A program made the translations under genes and the position numbers. Below the pieces are notes generated by a model. It had not been told where the DNA came from. It saw nothing but the letters and a program-made list of their open reading frames with translations, and did not search any database. A stretch of 64,000 nucleotides of DNA from Clitopilus passeckerianus. Taxonomy: Eukaryota; Basidiomycota; Agaricomycetes; Agaricales; Entolomataceae. Below, piece after piece: positions 23,802 to 35,575 of the stretch. The DNA lies in assembly GCA_944990035.1 (NCBI GenBank), contig CALYLX010000102.1, positions 52,007-116,006 on the forward strand. Reading direction: 5' to 3'. Position 1 is the first letter of the stretch. Every line of letters starts with the position of its first letter.

Positions 23802-25779
23802 ATGTCTGTACGAATCGCGGTGGCCATGGTGGCTTTGGCTCTCGGGCTCCGGGGTGTTCTCTCTGAGGTGGTTCACTATCCTCCTGTCGCAAGCAATATA
23901 AACAACATCACGTTCGCATTGCATGGTACTGCGGCACCAGGCATCTATAACACCTCGATTACTCCCAGCAAAGACTATGGAGTGTATAACTGGTGCAATA
24001 TGCCTCACGTCCGGACTACTGAATATATGTGCGTGACCTTATCTTTCCTGGCACCAACGATGCTAACTACTTGATGCTGCAGAGAACCACCCAAAACCTA
24101 CACATTGGAATATGTCGAAGTCATACAGAGGCATCACAAACGGACGCCATATGCTTCGAACACATTTGTCAAAGAAGATATCCCATGGAGCTGCGGAGGA
24201 TCTGGCCCTGTTTATGGCATGAAGAGGTGAGCAATCTCCTCTAATTCTACTTGTACGCGTCTGCTGACCTGGTTTCCAAGCTCGCAAGGTGAAGGTGCTC
24301 ATGTCACAGGCGTTCAGGCAAGTGTACTTCAATCTAAACTGACTATCTGAATAATTCTCATCCTCGCTGCAGTGGCAAGCTTCTGTAAATCCGAATAACC
24401 CTTGGTCAAGATCGGCTAATCCTGGCTTTGTAGATAGCACGTAAGAACTCTGCATATGTGCTATAAACACGCACATACTAATGGCATCTTCGATTCAGAT
24501 GCCAGTTTCCACAGATCACAGACGAAGGCTTGGAAGATTCTATTACTCATGGCAAGGACCTTCGCAAAGTATATGCGAAGCGCCTTGGTCTCAGTTCAAG
24601 ATACTCCCCCTCAAAAGCCCAAATACGTGAGCCCATTCTCTAATTCAAATATTACACATATCTGACCAGGTCGTGCGCAGGCGTTACAACCAACGTCATC
24701 ACCTCTCAGGTTGCCTCAGGCCTCGTTAGAGGTTTATTCCCGGATTCTGATGGGGTCGACGTCCAAGTGCAGTCCTCCGCTTACGACTCACTGGAACCCA
24801 CCTATTCTTGCCCAAAGGTGAACGCTTTGAAGGCAGCGATTACCACCGGGAGCCCAGCATGGAACGACCATATCAAGAACGCAGCAGGTGTCTATGCAAA
24901 ATTAGATGCGGTTTCTGGTATTCCGAGTCAAGATTCTGGGGGGTGGCATGTTAGCTTTGACCAGTGAGTGATATTTTGAACCTACGGGGCGCTTATAACG
25001 TTAACTTCTGTATTTGTCAGCTACTACGACAACATGAGTGCGAAGCAATGTCATGGGAAAACCTTGCCTTGTAATCTCGACGATACTTCTTCCTGCGTTG
25101 CGCAGGAGCTGGTACACCCCCTCCATTTTATCAACGTTCGAAGACATCTAATGGCAGTTCCAGGCTGACACCGTGTACCGCCTTGGCAATTGGGAGTACT
25201 CCTGGCAATGGCGAGATGCCCCAGCATCCGCACAGTATTCAACTCTGAAGTATGGAGCATGGGTCCTTGAACTTCAAGGGCATTTGCAAGCCGTGATCTC
25301 CGGCCAATCGAAGGTATGTGCTTTGGCTGAGGCTCATCGGCTGCTCATTGACATGATCTCTGCAGATGAAGTACTTCCACAACGTCGCGCACGATGGGTC
25401 TGTTTCCCCTCTCCTCGGCTTCCTCCAGATCTCGAAGATGGTCTGGCCAGGTATGGGCTCTGAGGTCGGTTCATCCTTTTAGACCAAGAAACAGCAGATT
25501 CTCATCGTACACTGGTAAATAGATTGTGTTCGAGCTCTACAGTAGCAAGCAAAAAGGAACCAAGTCTTGGTTCATAAGGGTTCTCTGGGGCGGCCAGCCG
25601 CTTGAGACGTCGACTCCTTTGGGTGTATTGGATATGATACCGGCGGACAAACTCTTCTCTTGTACGTTCACTAGTTCTTCTAACTTTCTACTGACCACTT
25701 ATTATGATTGTTGTGGCCAGATTTTAGTTCAACGATTGGCACAGCTGACAATTTGTTCGCTGCATGTAATTCCACGTAG
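23802..25779 (+). CDS. Secreted histidine acid phosphatase (branch 2)
   Basis: Eleven exons (23802-24028, 24083-24226, 24281-24317, 24373-24440, 24499-24626, 24681-24963, 25021-25111, 25164-25313, 25366-25464, 25523-25661, 25721-25779) give 474 residues. The signal peptide is about residues 1-21 (SVRIAVAMVALALGLRGVLS). The phosphate-binding motif RHHKRTP sits at residues 92-98 with the nucleophile His93; the C-terminal HD pair is His385-Asp386 (NVAHDGSVSPLLGF). Family members hydrolyse phosphomonoesters or phytate at acidic pH. Intron 3 (24318-24372) has a GC donor (CAG|GCAAGT), and intron 9 uses GTCGGT. Several Asn-x-Ser/Thr sites fit secretion. The gene is divergent from the PLC-like gene, and both are predicted extracellular phosphoesterases. 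Confidence 0.92.
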
Positions 25780-26090
25780 CAGGCGAGCAATGTCATCAAC
25801 ACCGGCTTCAGCCGCATATAATAAATAGGGTGAAGGCCGCATTTACTTAATGGATCGAAGAAGGTGTCCCCGTCGAGGCTCGAGACCCCGAATAGGGCTA
25901 TGGCCGAGAACACCCATCGCAACAGAGCAGTTGAAGGCGATTGTTGCCCCAGCCCAGGGATGTTCACATTTGCTCTCTTTGACGAGCCCTTATGCTGGCG
26001 CGCGTAACGCCATGCGTCGCAGGAGACTCGTACGAAGGTCACGACGAGCTACCATCAGCGGTGCAAAGAGAGGTTTGGAAGTAAACTAAT
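25780..26090. other. Intergenic region
   Basis: 311 bp between the phosphatase 3' end and an F-box remnant. Nothing recognisable. Confidence 0.4.
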
Positions 26091-26306
26091 TCAGGAGGTT
26101 GCTATATTTTTATATAAGAAGTCACTAAGAGAACTAAGGTGGATCATCTCCTTTCCAGCCCCGTTGTAAATCTGGCCCCACAAATCGGGATCGATGTGCT
26201 TTCGCTTGGCAGCTGCCTCAGCTTTGACGAATCCCTCGTACTTTCCAGCTTCAGCTGGGGAGTCGACGAAGGAGCAGATGTGTTCAAACAGCTCATGAGG
26301 CACCAT
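26091..26306 (-). pseudogene. F-box gene remnant
   Basis: A 71-codon ORF starts MVPHELFEHICSFVDSPAEA, the same F-box start as the intact gene at 54621 (LPRELFELIASFVDRPND). After a block of unrelated charged residues it returns to DPDLWGQIYNG, comparable to FDLWKAL, and then ends. No leucine-rich continuation is found downstream on this strand. Most probably a deletion-bearing relic of the local F-box family; a short expressed protein is not excluded. Confidence 0.5.
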
Positions 26307-26763
26307 GGGGTGTAAAGTGTAAACTAGGAGAAAAGCCTGTCACAGTGGTCTTAGAAGGCCGCCAAAATCTGTTCGGCTGGAGCTAGTGGTGACAGTCTGT
26401 GGATTACTATGGATGATCTATCCTGTTGAGAACTTGAAACAGGGCTCACACACACATTAACCCGGTAGTCGATTATCGGAATCTAGAGGTTACGAAGCTG
26501 ACAGTATACCAATTGAAGGCACGCTATTCTGCTGCCCAGCAAAGTCAATTTATAGAGTGCCGGGTGCCAGTGGGACTCCCTTAAGGACCGCGATCACTGA
26601 TGCTCTCAAGCTTCATTGAGCCATTCTCACAAAACACACCGAGGCTCCATGACGGGGCTGTTTGGTCGGATTGACCTGACAAGGGAAGCTTATACAAAAT
26701 TTTTAAGGAGTACTAAAACATGAAAGCAAACGTCGAGGCTAACCATTGAATCTCTGACAGCGT
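26307..26763. other. Intergenic region
   Basis: About 457 bp, nothing recognisable. Confidence 0.4.
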
Positions 26764-27345
26764 CTAGTCTGGATATAAAGTCCAGATGATGCGGTCATTT
26801 ATCAGGCCGCTGGACCCCATGTCCACTGAGCCCCTAGCGCCCCCTTGATCACCAACCGCGGAAAGGGCTAGGTTCGTATTCTCAGCAGAACTGTATCCAT
26901 TGGTATTAGCAAAGAAGTTGTGATATACATGGCCGAACTCACTAGATGATCCAGCCCGAACCATATTGCTCCTTTATCCAGAGAGTCGAGACTGGATTTG
27001 GATCTCGATTCAATTTCACAGGTTGACCTATATCACTTCTTTCCAAATAAAATGCACTTTGCTGGCACTTGATCCTGAAATGGATATCGCTGGACGGTTC
27101 GAAGATCCACTGAAAAGCTGGTGTCAGCCTGAAGCATGTAGAAAATAAGAATGAAGCAAGTGGTACCCTCTGGCGACCAGGATCTAACGTTTGGGGCTGA
27201 TAGGGTAGCAGTAACACTGTGCAAACAAATGGATAAGTGCGCACGTATCACGGAGTATTGACATACCAGTGTAAGGATCGTCAACGCCCGCAAGAGTGAT
27301 GTCGCCATCGACATACGTATTTCCAACGATGTAAGTGGTACTCAT
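26764..27345 (-). CDS. Small hypothetical protein, possible beta-trefoil (ricin-B-like)
   Basis: Four exons (27345-27267, 27216-27167, 27109-26943, 26890-26764) give 140 residues; all introns are 50-57 nt with branch-like GCTGAC/GCTAAT. The pattern of W/I-F strands (RWIFEPSSDIHFRIKC, TLWIKEQYGSGWIIYSAENT, LALSAVGDQGGARG, RIIWTLYPD) looks like a beta-trefoil of the kind found in small fungal lectins and protease inhibitors, ending in the typical W.L/F strand. No signal peptide. The fold is inferred from spacing only; no sugar-binding QxW motif is clear. Confidence 0.55.
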
Positions 27346-28224
27346 CTTGAGGGAATGGGCAGGAGGTTTTTGACAAATAAAGAGTCCAAATGGTGCTGAT
27401 TTTATAATTTGTGGTGGCAGAGGTCTCCCTGTCACCTGTTCAAATTGTGAAGGGTCCAGAGGCTGCTAGGCAGTGCTAGCGCCAGAAACAAAGCTCGGAA
27501 ATTCGCAAATGCCTTGTTTTCAGCGCTAGAAGATCGAGTGATTGAATTGAAGATACGGATCTAAAAGAAGAATGAATTGGAGTTTCGACACAAAGCGCCC
27601 ATAGACACTGAGACGTTGACAGAGTTCATGGTCAAGAATTATCACATGAGGAGCGTTCGAATAGGGAGATCGGTCATACTGTTAACGCCCAGGAGCTAGA
27701 AGGCTGGGAGTGGAGGCAACATAGGAACGTGTGACATTAGTGAGGTGGAGCGGTCATGAGGCCCCTTTGAAGGCGCTGGCAGCCCTTCCCCGGGCCAAAC
27801 AGTTAGATTGTTTTGGACAACGTACATGCGTGATGGTTTTCATATTCACCGTTCTAGTCTAGCGTGGATGAGCAGCCTCTTGAGGGGGTATTTCTGAGTC
27901 AGAAGACCGCGAATGGTGTGAAAAAGAAACAGTGGAAGGGTCATAGGTCGCGGAATCAGTTGAAACAGGCTGTTCAGACTCGGAGGATGGGGCGCTGTCA
28001 AAGTAGATCCTGCACGTCGATGTTAGCTCCTTTGAGGCTTGTGAGCGATATGAAGAATTTTTTCTGTCCCTGGCCGACTCTGTTCCCTATGTCTATCAAG
28101 TTCTCATTCCAAATTCAAAGAGGTGCCAAACCTTTGCCTGTTGGATAGCGGTTGCAATGACATAACATGATATATGAGTTCCGGGTCCCAAATTAGAATC
28201 AAAGGTGGGGCCACACGCATCCTG
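27346..28224. other. Intergenic region
   Basis: About 880 bp between the small protein and the 3' end of the kinase-Rho gene. Only short ORFs; nothing recognisable. Confidence 0.4.
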
Positions 28225-31200
28225 TCACGCAATGATACAGCTCTTCTCTCTCCCTTTCCTTTCCTGCTCCCGAAGCATGCTTCCAAGCGCACAGGTGGTT
28301 GCAGTCCTGAATACCTCCCTAACGCCATCACCGTGTTTCGCGCTACACTCCAGATAGCAGACTGCACCGATTTTTTCGGCTACTGCCTCCGCCTGCCGAA
28401 GTAATGTCAGCTGCAGAAATTGGTGTAGCGGTGAAGAGGGCAACTGACCTGCTCAACCGTAACAGGTGACTGCATAGTTCTCTGCAGTTCTTTCAGGGTA
28501 CGCTCGTCGTTACGCAGATCTTGTTTACACCCGACAAGGACAATCGGCACCTCGGGACAGAAGTGTCGTACTTCGGAAATCCACTGATAAGAACTCAGTT
28601 GAGTGTTCAAATTTCACAGATAAAATGGAATAACATACCTTCAGCCACACGTTGCTTAGCGAATCCGGCGTGTCGATGGCGAAGCAGATTAGGAAGACAT
28701 GGGCGTCGGGATAGCTCATAGGTCGCAATCTATCATAATCCTCCTGGCCGGCTGTATCCCAAAGCGCTAACTCTATCTTGTGACTGACAATACTGACTTC
28801 TGCAACATAGTTCTCAAAGACAGTCGGTACGTATACCTGTAGTATTCGTCTTAGTAGTCCTCGATGGAAAGGATTCAGAATCAAAATTACCTCCGGATAC
28901 TTGTTCTTCGAGAAGGCGATTAACAGGCAGGTCTGAGAGAAACAATGAGTTTGATTTTCATGTCAAGCAAGGGTCTCCGTTACCTTGCCACATGCTCCGT
29001 CACCAACAATAACCAGCTTCGCGCGATGCTCCTTTGGCCGGCTGGACTTGATAAGCTGGTAATCCCGTTCTTGTTTGGATGCCGCCGACTGCCGATGCTT
29101 CTTGCTCCGACCTTCAGATAGAGGCTGGAGATGGTTAGGATCCCATTCTTCCTCTTTCACAGGAGGTTCAGTCGGTCGTAGCTCAGTGGTTGTGTGAGGA
29201 ACCTCGGAATGTCTTCGAGCTTGTTTCTCTTTTTCTGAATCTGAAGGTATTCATCTCAGTTCGGGGCAAGTCACTTAATGCAGTTAACGCACTGGAAAAG
29301 AAACGCCTGAACCAATTTGATGATTTAGGGGCTGAGCTTTGCCTACGATGGGTTGCAGTAGGTGTTAAGGGAGGTGTTGAGATAGAGGGAGGCGTTGAGA
29401 TAGGTATTGAAATGGGCGGGTTTGGCTCCGAAGAGGATGAGATGGTAGGCGGGGTAGGCGGAGAGAAAGTGTCCAGACCTGACAAGCCCGTGAATACCAT
29501 AACGGAGACGAGAATAGTAGACACTAGCACCCACTTGGAGGAGAATAATCATCCATAGCCTTAAAGACGGAGAAGTAGTCCGAAGCGTCTTCGGTGATAG
29601 TTCCGGACGGTGTGAACTGAATGGATCCTGGGGACTTCAGGGAGGCTTCGTCTGATAGTTCGGGACTTCGGATGACCTGGAAGTCTGAAGCACCAATGAC
29701 AACATCCGTTCCAGGTATTTCGTGAGCAACGCCGGAGTCCAAGTCGATGTTAGGGAGTGTCGGCTTGCGTTCTGGAGTTTTCAATGTCCCAGGAGGCGAT
29801 GGTGTGACAGGTGTGAGGTTTCCTTCCAAAGGCGTTGATACAAGTAAAGAAGGCGAGAAAAGCGAAAAATACGTACCTTTCTTATTTGATGCCCCGTTCA
29901 AGTTCGTCTTGCTGTTTGTACGAGGTGCCGCTTTGAGCCCCAACCAGGCTTCCAGGAGGGCAGCAATTTCTTGGAACGAGGGCCTAGAGGTACGATTGTC
30001 CGCCCAGCAACGTTCCAATAGTGTCCACATCTTGTCATCGAGCCCCCGCTCCGCAGCATCTTCATCCTCGGGTCGGTCTGGTCGTTCTTGGTCGACAACG
30101 ACCGCCTGCCTGATTTCTTCTTCCGGAAGGTGCTGGAAAGGAGCTTCACCACTGAAAATCTAACGAGGCCGAGATGAGAAAGTTTACCGGCCCTCCAGTG
30201 TAGAGTCGAAATACCTGGAAGGCAGACATGGCGAATGCATAAACATCAGTCGCATAATTCATCGTTCCTCGCCTCAACCGCTCGGGTGCCATGAAGACCT
30301 TTGTGCCGGGTGCGCTGGACATCGAATTCTGGGATACATCATTGACCGTTTGTGTTGTCATCGAGGACTTGATTTTCGAGAGACCAAAGTCGGTGATGCG
30401 AGCCCGATGCGCGTTATCAACTAGGACGTTCGCTGGCTTGAGGTCACCATGGATGATCTTATGCTTGTGCAGAAAGACCATCCCAAGAGTTATTTCGTGG
30501 CACTATAAAGTGAATCAGAAATTGCCTTTTCCCGTAGAAGTGGGTGGCTACCAGGCGGACACGGTTTGCCTCGGGATATTCATCAAGGTAAACCATGGTG
30601 TTGCCAAAACTATACATTTCCGAGACGAGTAGTGGCGGATTCGAGTCAAGGCAGGCACGGAAGAATGAGGCAATATGGGGATGTTGCATCCTCCGCCAAA
30701 TTTCAATCTCCTTGATGAGAAGCTGACGGGCCCAGTCAGCTTCGACCTTCAAGATAGAAAATGTAGTCGTACCTTCTTTGGAGTGCCTTTAGAAAGCTGC
30801 TTGACAGCGACCTTCGTTCCGTTCCACCGCCCTGCGAACACCGTCCCAAAAGCTCCAGAACCAAGAACATCCCCTTCTAGTAGAATCTCAAGTGAGGAGA
30901 CTGCCCATTCGTACGATGTAACTTGCGACGAAGAAGATTCGGCCTGTCTCTCTAACAGTGTTCGTAGGCTGGCGGTGGCGAATCGCCGCTGGACTGCGTC
31001 CTCTATGCCTCTCTGCAGATTCTACGGAGGAGTCAGCAGCTATATGATAAAGATAGTCTTCACTCACGTCTCGAAGGCCCCGGACTGCCTCCATGAGTTG
31101 ATCGTTCCGCAATTCTAAAGTTTCTAGGATATTCGCGTCGTTCTTGAGCAGTTGTCCCAGGGTTTGGGCCAGTTGCGCTTGGTCTTTCTGATGGGCCGTT

Positions 31201-31738
31201 TCGTGGTCAGCGATGGTGAACTTGAGCGAGATCACGCTTTGAAGCTGCAAGATAAGAGTGTTAATATGTGATGTAAGAGGGTACGATCAGAAAACATGCC
31301 TGGAAGAGTTCAATGCAGGAGTCCAAACACTGATGAGCATTCTTAATGCTTTCTGAGATTTCTTGCCGTTGTAAGAACCGTTGAAGAGGTGTTTTCCGCG
31401 ACAGGTATTGGACGCAGAGTCGAACTTTCTCCAATGCGCTGCAACGTTGGCCATCAGTGAGAGTTCGGAAAGGAGGACAAGTCATTGACTCACTGCTTGA
31501 GATCATCCAAGTGATCGTAAGCTTGTTCGAGTTTCCCCGCTTTACACTGAGAATTGATGTAGTTACACAAGTTAATGCTCCGCTTCAGAAGATAGAAGCA
31601 CTGGTTTCTGTTATCATCAGCCTGCTCCACACCCTGGGCAATGAGTAGGACTATCGCCTTGGCTGGAGATAGAAAGGGAACGAGATCTCCAAGAGAGGCG
31701 AGGAGGTTGAGAGATTCTGACGAAGTTATGATGCTCAT
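28225..31738 (-). CDS. MLKL-like domain - TKL protein kinase - Rho GTPase fusion protein
   Basis: Fourteen exons (31738-31494, 31438-31300, 31244-31068, 31021-30773, 30722-30561, 30502-30215, 30159-29877, 29822-29535, 29478-29293, 29240-28984, 28932-28891, 28836-28639, 28583-28449, 28392-28225) stay in phase and give 938 residues. Residues 1-210 are helical, like the MLKL N-terminal bundle found on basidiomycete kinases. The kinase (about 232-505) has a glycine loop GSGAFGTVF, Lys261 in [12 protein letters not shown] with Asp344, DFG (362-364) and APE, so it should be active. Residues 510-740 are Ser/Pro/Thr-rich, then charged. The GTPase (about 745-930) has all G boxes: GDGACGKT, TVFENY, DTAGQE, GCKQD and ECSAK, plus a Rho insert and a terminal CIIA prenylation box. 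The join rests on introns 29479-29534 (GTGGGT..TCAG) and 29241-29292 (GTGCGT..TTCAG); without them the kinase would end at TAG (29524). Intron 2 (31245-31299) has a GC donor. Confidence 0.75.
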
Positions 31739-32791
31739 GGGTTCATTCGAGACTGGGGTGGTGGTTCGCTAGCAAGGAGTAAAAGGAGTCTGACAGGAGG
31801 CACTGGTTCAGGGACCATTCCCATTGGCGCCCGAAGCAGTGCGAAGAAGCTGTCTCAGCACGTTCCCCGCACAGGACCGTGTTCTGTTATTCTGGTTTGC
31901 AGCATAGGTATAGCCAAATACTCATCCGTATTCAACGCAGACAAAATGTTCCTGTATTGAGAGCTCAGCACATGCTAAGGTCCATAACATGCTCCCTTCA
32001 CCTTTCAAATGGATGGATTTTACCCAGTTCTGGAGTCTGCTTTTTGGCCGTCAAACCTCCGCAAATGAATGGTGAAGATCAAAAATTCCAACAACATTTG
32101 ATGGTCTAGACTGCTTGCCAAAAGACTGCCCTAAAATTCGGCCCATATCCGACAACTTGTCAAGAAGTCAGCAGAAATCAGTGACGATGGAAAACCTTCA
32201 AGGGAAGAAAGAGCGTTCGACGGTCACTAACGCGAAGGTAGATTCGCGGTATATACGAATAACCTCAGCGGCAAGAGAGATCACATTTGCTGAAACTCGG
32301 CGAGTTCAAAAGACCAATAGTGATTACGTAGTACGTGCAGTAAATCTTAACTCTAAAATGCACACGTGACATTGCAAATATGTAAGTGCAACAGTCGGAG
32401 GTCGAGCTCAATGACAGAGTGTATGCGTCTTGCGTCCATCAAGTTCTTGCAGGAAACATCGTAACACATGACCAGCCCTTCCTCTCACTGACTTCCAATT
32501 AAGCAACTTTCATTATTGACCCAAAATCATCGGGGTAATCCGGGGGCTTGGTGACTTGGTCGTCGACGGGTCGCGGATCTATTTAGGGACACCTTTAAAA
32601 GGCGTTACGATGGTTCTTAGCCGAAGATCGCGTCCCGAGCATCAGAGCCAGTCTGAACCTTTGAGTTGAATGGCTGCCACCCTGCAAGTGGAGGGTCCGA
32701 ATTGCACCCGAAAATTTGCTGTCTGTCTCTTACAGCGACTTACACGACCTCTCGCCACTCAGAGGCTGCACTGAGTCTTTGGGTACGTGTA
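31739..32791. other. Intergenic region
   Basis: 1.05 kb between the divergent kinase-Rho gene and the first DUF6534 gene. No coding signal or repeat recognised. Confidence 0.45.
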
Positions 32792-34499
32792 TAATGGCTC
32801 TCACGCCTGCTGAAGTCGGGTGAGCAATCATCGTTCCGTGAGGTTGAGCACGCGTATTTGAAGGACTGACATCAGCCTCCGATATCATAGCTACGGCCCG
32901 ATTCTCATTGGACTGATGTTGAACATCGTGCTTTATGGCATCACCATAATTCAGACATACGTTTACTACTGCTCCGAGAACCGGTAAATAGTTATCAACT
33001 CTCAATACGGGATAGTGACGCTCATTCTTCAACTAGGGACCGATGGCAAACACGGGCATTCGTACTTCTCCTTTTCGTTGCAGATACTGCCCAGTCAATC
33101 CTCTCCTGTATCACGGTCTATGAACCTCTTATTACGCACTTTGGAGATGTGGAAGGCTTGCAAAGGGCCACTTGGAAGTTTGCAACTGGTAAGCTTCTCC
33201 GATGTTTGTTCTCTGGCTATATTCTCAATTACTACGAAGAACCTGCCATGACTGTCAGCATTTACTCGTTGTGTATCGTATTCAACTTATTGACGCTTAC
33301 ACATAGGGTATCATCGGGGGTATGGTTCAAATCTTCTTCGCGCAGCGAGTCAGGATTATCACGAGAAACGATTACGTAGTCGTTATCGTCTTGTTCTGCG
33401 CCATTTCATCTATTCGTGAGCTCAATTGTAACTCAACACGCTCTCCCATTGACCATTTTTCTCACTCATGAAAGTCATGAGCATAGCAACTGCATCTGCA
33501 ATTCACTTCGTGCCATATTTCATCCAATTTCAACAATTCCAGGTCGTCGTGATTATTTGTGTGTTACTTCTGTGTCTATCCACTCGCACCCCCAATTACT
33601 CGTACTAACCCAACGCGTAGGGCTTGTGTCGGCCGCCATTGGCGACTGGATTATCACCACAAGCATGGTTATCTACTTGGTAAGTTCGGATAAACTCGTT
33701 CCATGAGTTCAGATCTAATCAACTGCTGCAGCAAAGAATGAAGTCCGGGTTGCCAAGATCAGACAGCCAAGTTGACAAAATAATTCGATGTGAGCAGGCA
33801 CTTTACTTCATGTTTGGGCGAAGGACTCAAAAGTTCGAATTCAATAGTGACGATTCAAACAGGTACAGCCCCTAGGATCTATTTTTGGCACTGCAAATTC
33901 TGACAGCCTTATCTCTCCGTTTTACAGGGCTACTAACCTCGATTACGGCGTAAGCAGGCTCCATGGCATTCATGATCAATTTCTCACCATTCATCTCGAT
34001 CCATTTTCTGGGTGGCGCCTTGAAATTTCTAGTATCATCAATCTCTTTCTCTACCTCTTCAACGTGAGTCTAGCCTTCCTGGATACAAGCTTGTTCAATG
34101 CCTTACCTTTCTCCTCGTGACGTAGCCAACAGCTCTGTAGGCTTCATCATGTTCTTCCGTTCTGATACAAGACGCTTACGCTCCAATTTTGACTCATGAC
34201 TAGCCACCTGATATTCAATCTGCCCCTTTCGAAATTGTATACGAACTCTCTCATGAGCACTCTCAATGCAAGAGACTTTTGGAAGCAAGAAAACGACACC
34301 ATGAACCTCTCAGGAATCTTCACCGGAATAAAGTTCTCGTCTTTCGTCAGGAGGATAACCCTGAATCGACAATCCGACTCTACGGTATGCATTACAATCT
34401 TTAATACCATGCAATTATCAAGAACTCACTACATGCGCCTAGAGATCCACAGCGACTCCAATATCTACAACTTCGAACATCGCTTTCCCTTACTCCTGA
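32792..34499 (+). CDS. DUF6534 multi-pass membrane protein, copy 1
   Basis: Fourteen exons (32792-32817, 32891-32983, 33037-33188, 33240-33253, 33307-33415, 33475-33558, 33621-33679, 33732-33789, 33848-33862, 33928-33949, 34033-34063, 34126-34136, 34204-34384, 34443-34499) give 303 residues. Four exons are only 11-22 nt. About seven hydrophobic segments are visible, e.g. LIGLMLNIVLYGITIIQTYV, FVLLLFVADTAQSIL, IHFVPYFIQFQQFQVVVIIW and GDWIITTSMVIYL. The C-terminal signature LPLSKLYTNSLMSTLNARDF is diagnostic of basidiomycete DUF6534. Function unknown. Its neighbour at 35576 has the same exon-intron plan, which confirms the model. Confidence 0.85.
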
Positions 34500-35575
34500 T
34501 CTCCAGGGCGTACTCCGTTTCCCGCCAATGACGTGCCCTTGTTATTCAGCGTGACCATTTCATTATGGTCGAGGTTCGGATACTCGTAGGCCCGCCGAAC
34601 ACGGCTGACCCAAATTTTCGCCCCCTACCACCTATGGCAAGAGCCAAGGGGTGGCGTCGTATGTGGGTTGGCAATCGCAATCTGGGAGGGCCTTCGAGCA
34701 GGCTTGCTAGGAAGTAGGCGGAACCTTTGGTGGTCGCGGGTCGCAAACGGGCTAAGGTGATGCTTGCATGGGCTGCACGTTCGTCCATGGTGTTACCGGT
34801 CAGCGCTCGCGACAAGGACCTGTATCATTGATATCAATGCCGAGTGAGGAAGCATAGGGCTCGATGGCTGGAGTTAAATCATATCGAAGCATCCCTGTCA
34901 ATTGCTGACGAAATGGACGAGTTTTATCTCGGTTATTAAGTAGATTCAGAATAACACAATTCCTGCAACAGTGCAAGCCTGAGCCAGTGAGCCTGCCCTC
35001 AACGGCACGTGACTCTTACGCCAAATGTTGACACTGGGCGCGTCGAGTCGATGTGACCACCGGATGGCCATTGGCCAACCCCTCTGCATCTGGCTGACTC
35101 TGGCGTGCTCAACCGAACCGCATACACGCATACCGACCTGTGAAAGCCGCCCATGGTTATTATCTGCGTTCTGGGACTCAAGATGTTGCCAACACTATGG
35201 GCTGTCCAATTGGCCTCCTGCCACTTTACTCGGAATACAGAGATTTTGAGTTAACACCCATGTTGAAGCTCGTAAGGGTTATTTGAATGTGCCTGAAGTT
35301 ACAGTACTTTAAACAACCGTTATCAACCCAAAGTTGTCTAGGAACTTGGTAGTCAAGTAAGATGCGGTGATGTAGTCATACGGAGCTTTCTTTTGAATTA
35401 AATTGGTTTCTTAGCCGATTTTCGCCTCCCAAGCATCAAACGCGTTCAGAGCCCTTGATTACTGTCGATTTAAATGACTGCCACTTCCAGGGGGTGGGTT
35501 TGGACTGTATCCGAAATCCTACTCTCCCTCTCTTACGTTGCTGCGACGCCTATCGCATGGTCCTGAGGCCATACC
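34500..35575. other. Spacer between the DUF6534 copies
   Basis: 1.08 kb. It contains an 89-codon minus-strand ORF (34546-34815) and shorter ones without recognisable domain. Confidence 0.45.

Noticed and set aside
29172..29190. tRNA-like A-box (GGTCGTAGCTCAGTGGT) on the + strand
   Set aside because: No matching T-arm (GGTTCGAATCC-like) or acceptor pairing at the right distance, and the stretch lies in an exon of the kinase-Rho gene.
29241..29274. A 34- or 40-nt intron with donor GTGACT linking the kinase and Rho parts
   Set aside because: Too short for this genome; the upstream GTGCGT donor gives a 52-nt intron with the same acceptor and frame.
29524..30030. Kinase ending at the TAG at 29524 with the Rho GTPase as a separate downstream gene
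   Set aside because: The stop lies just inside a good intron (donor GTGGGT, 56 nt) and no promoter space is left; the fused model keeps phase over two normal introns. It stays the main alternative.
30747..30772. A 26-nt intron in the kinase domain (GTACGA..TTGAAG)
   Set aside because: Too short; the acceptor at 30723 gives 50 nt with a GCTGAC branch site and a normal kinase sequence.
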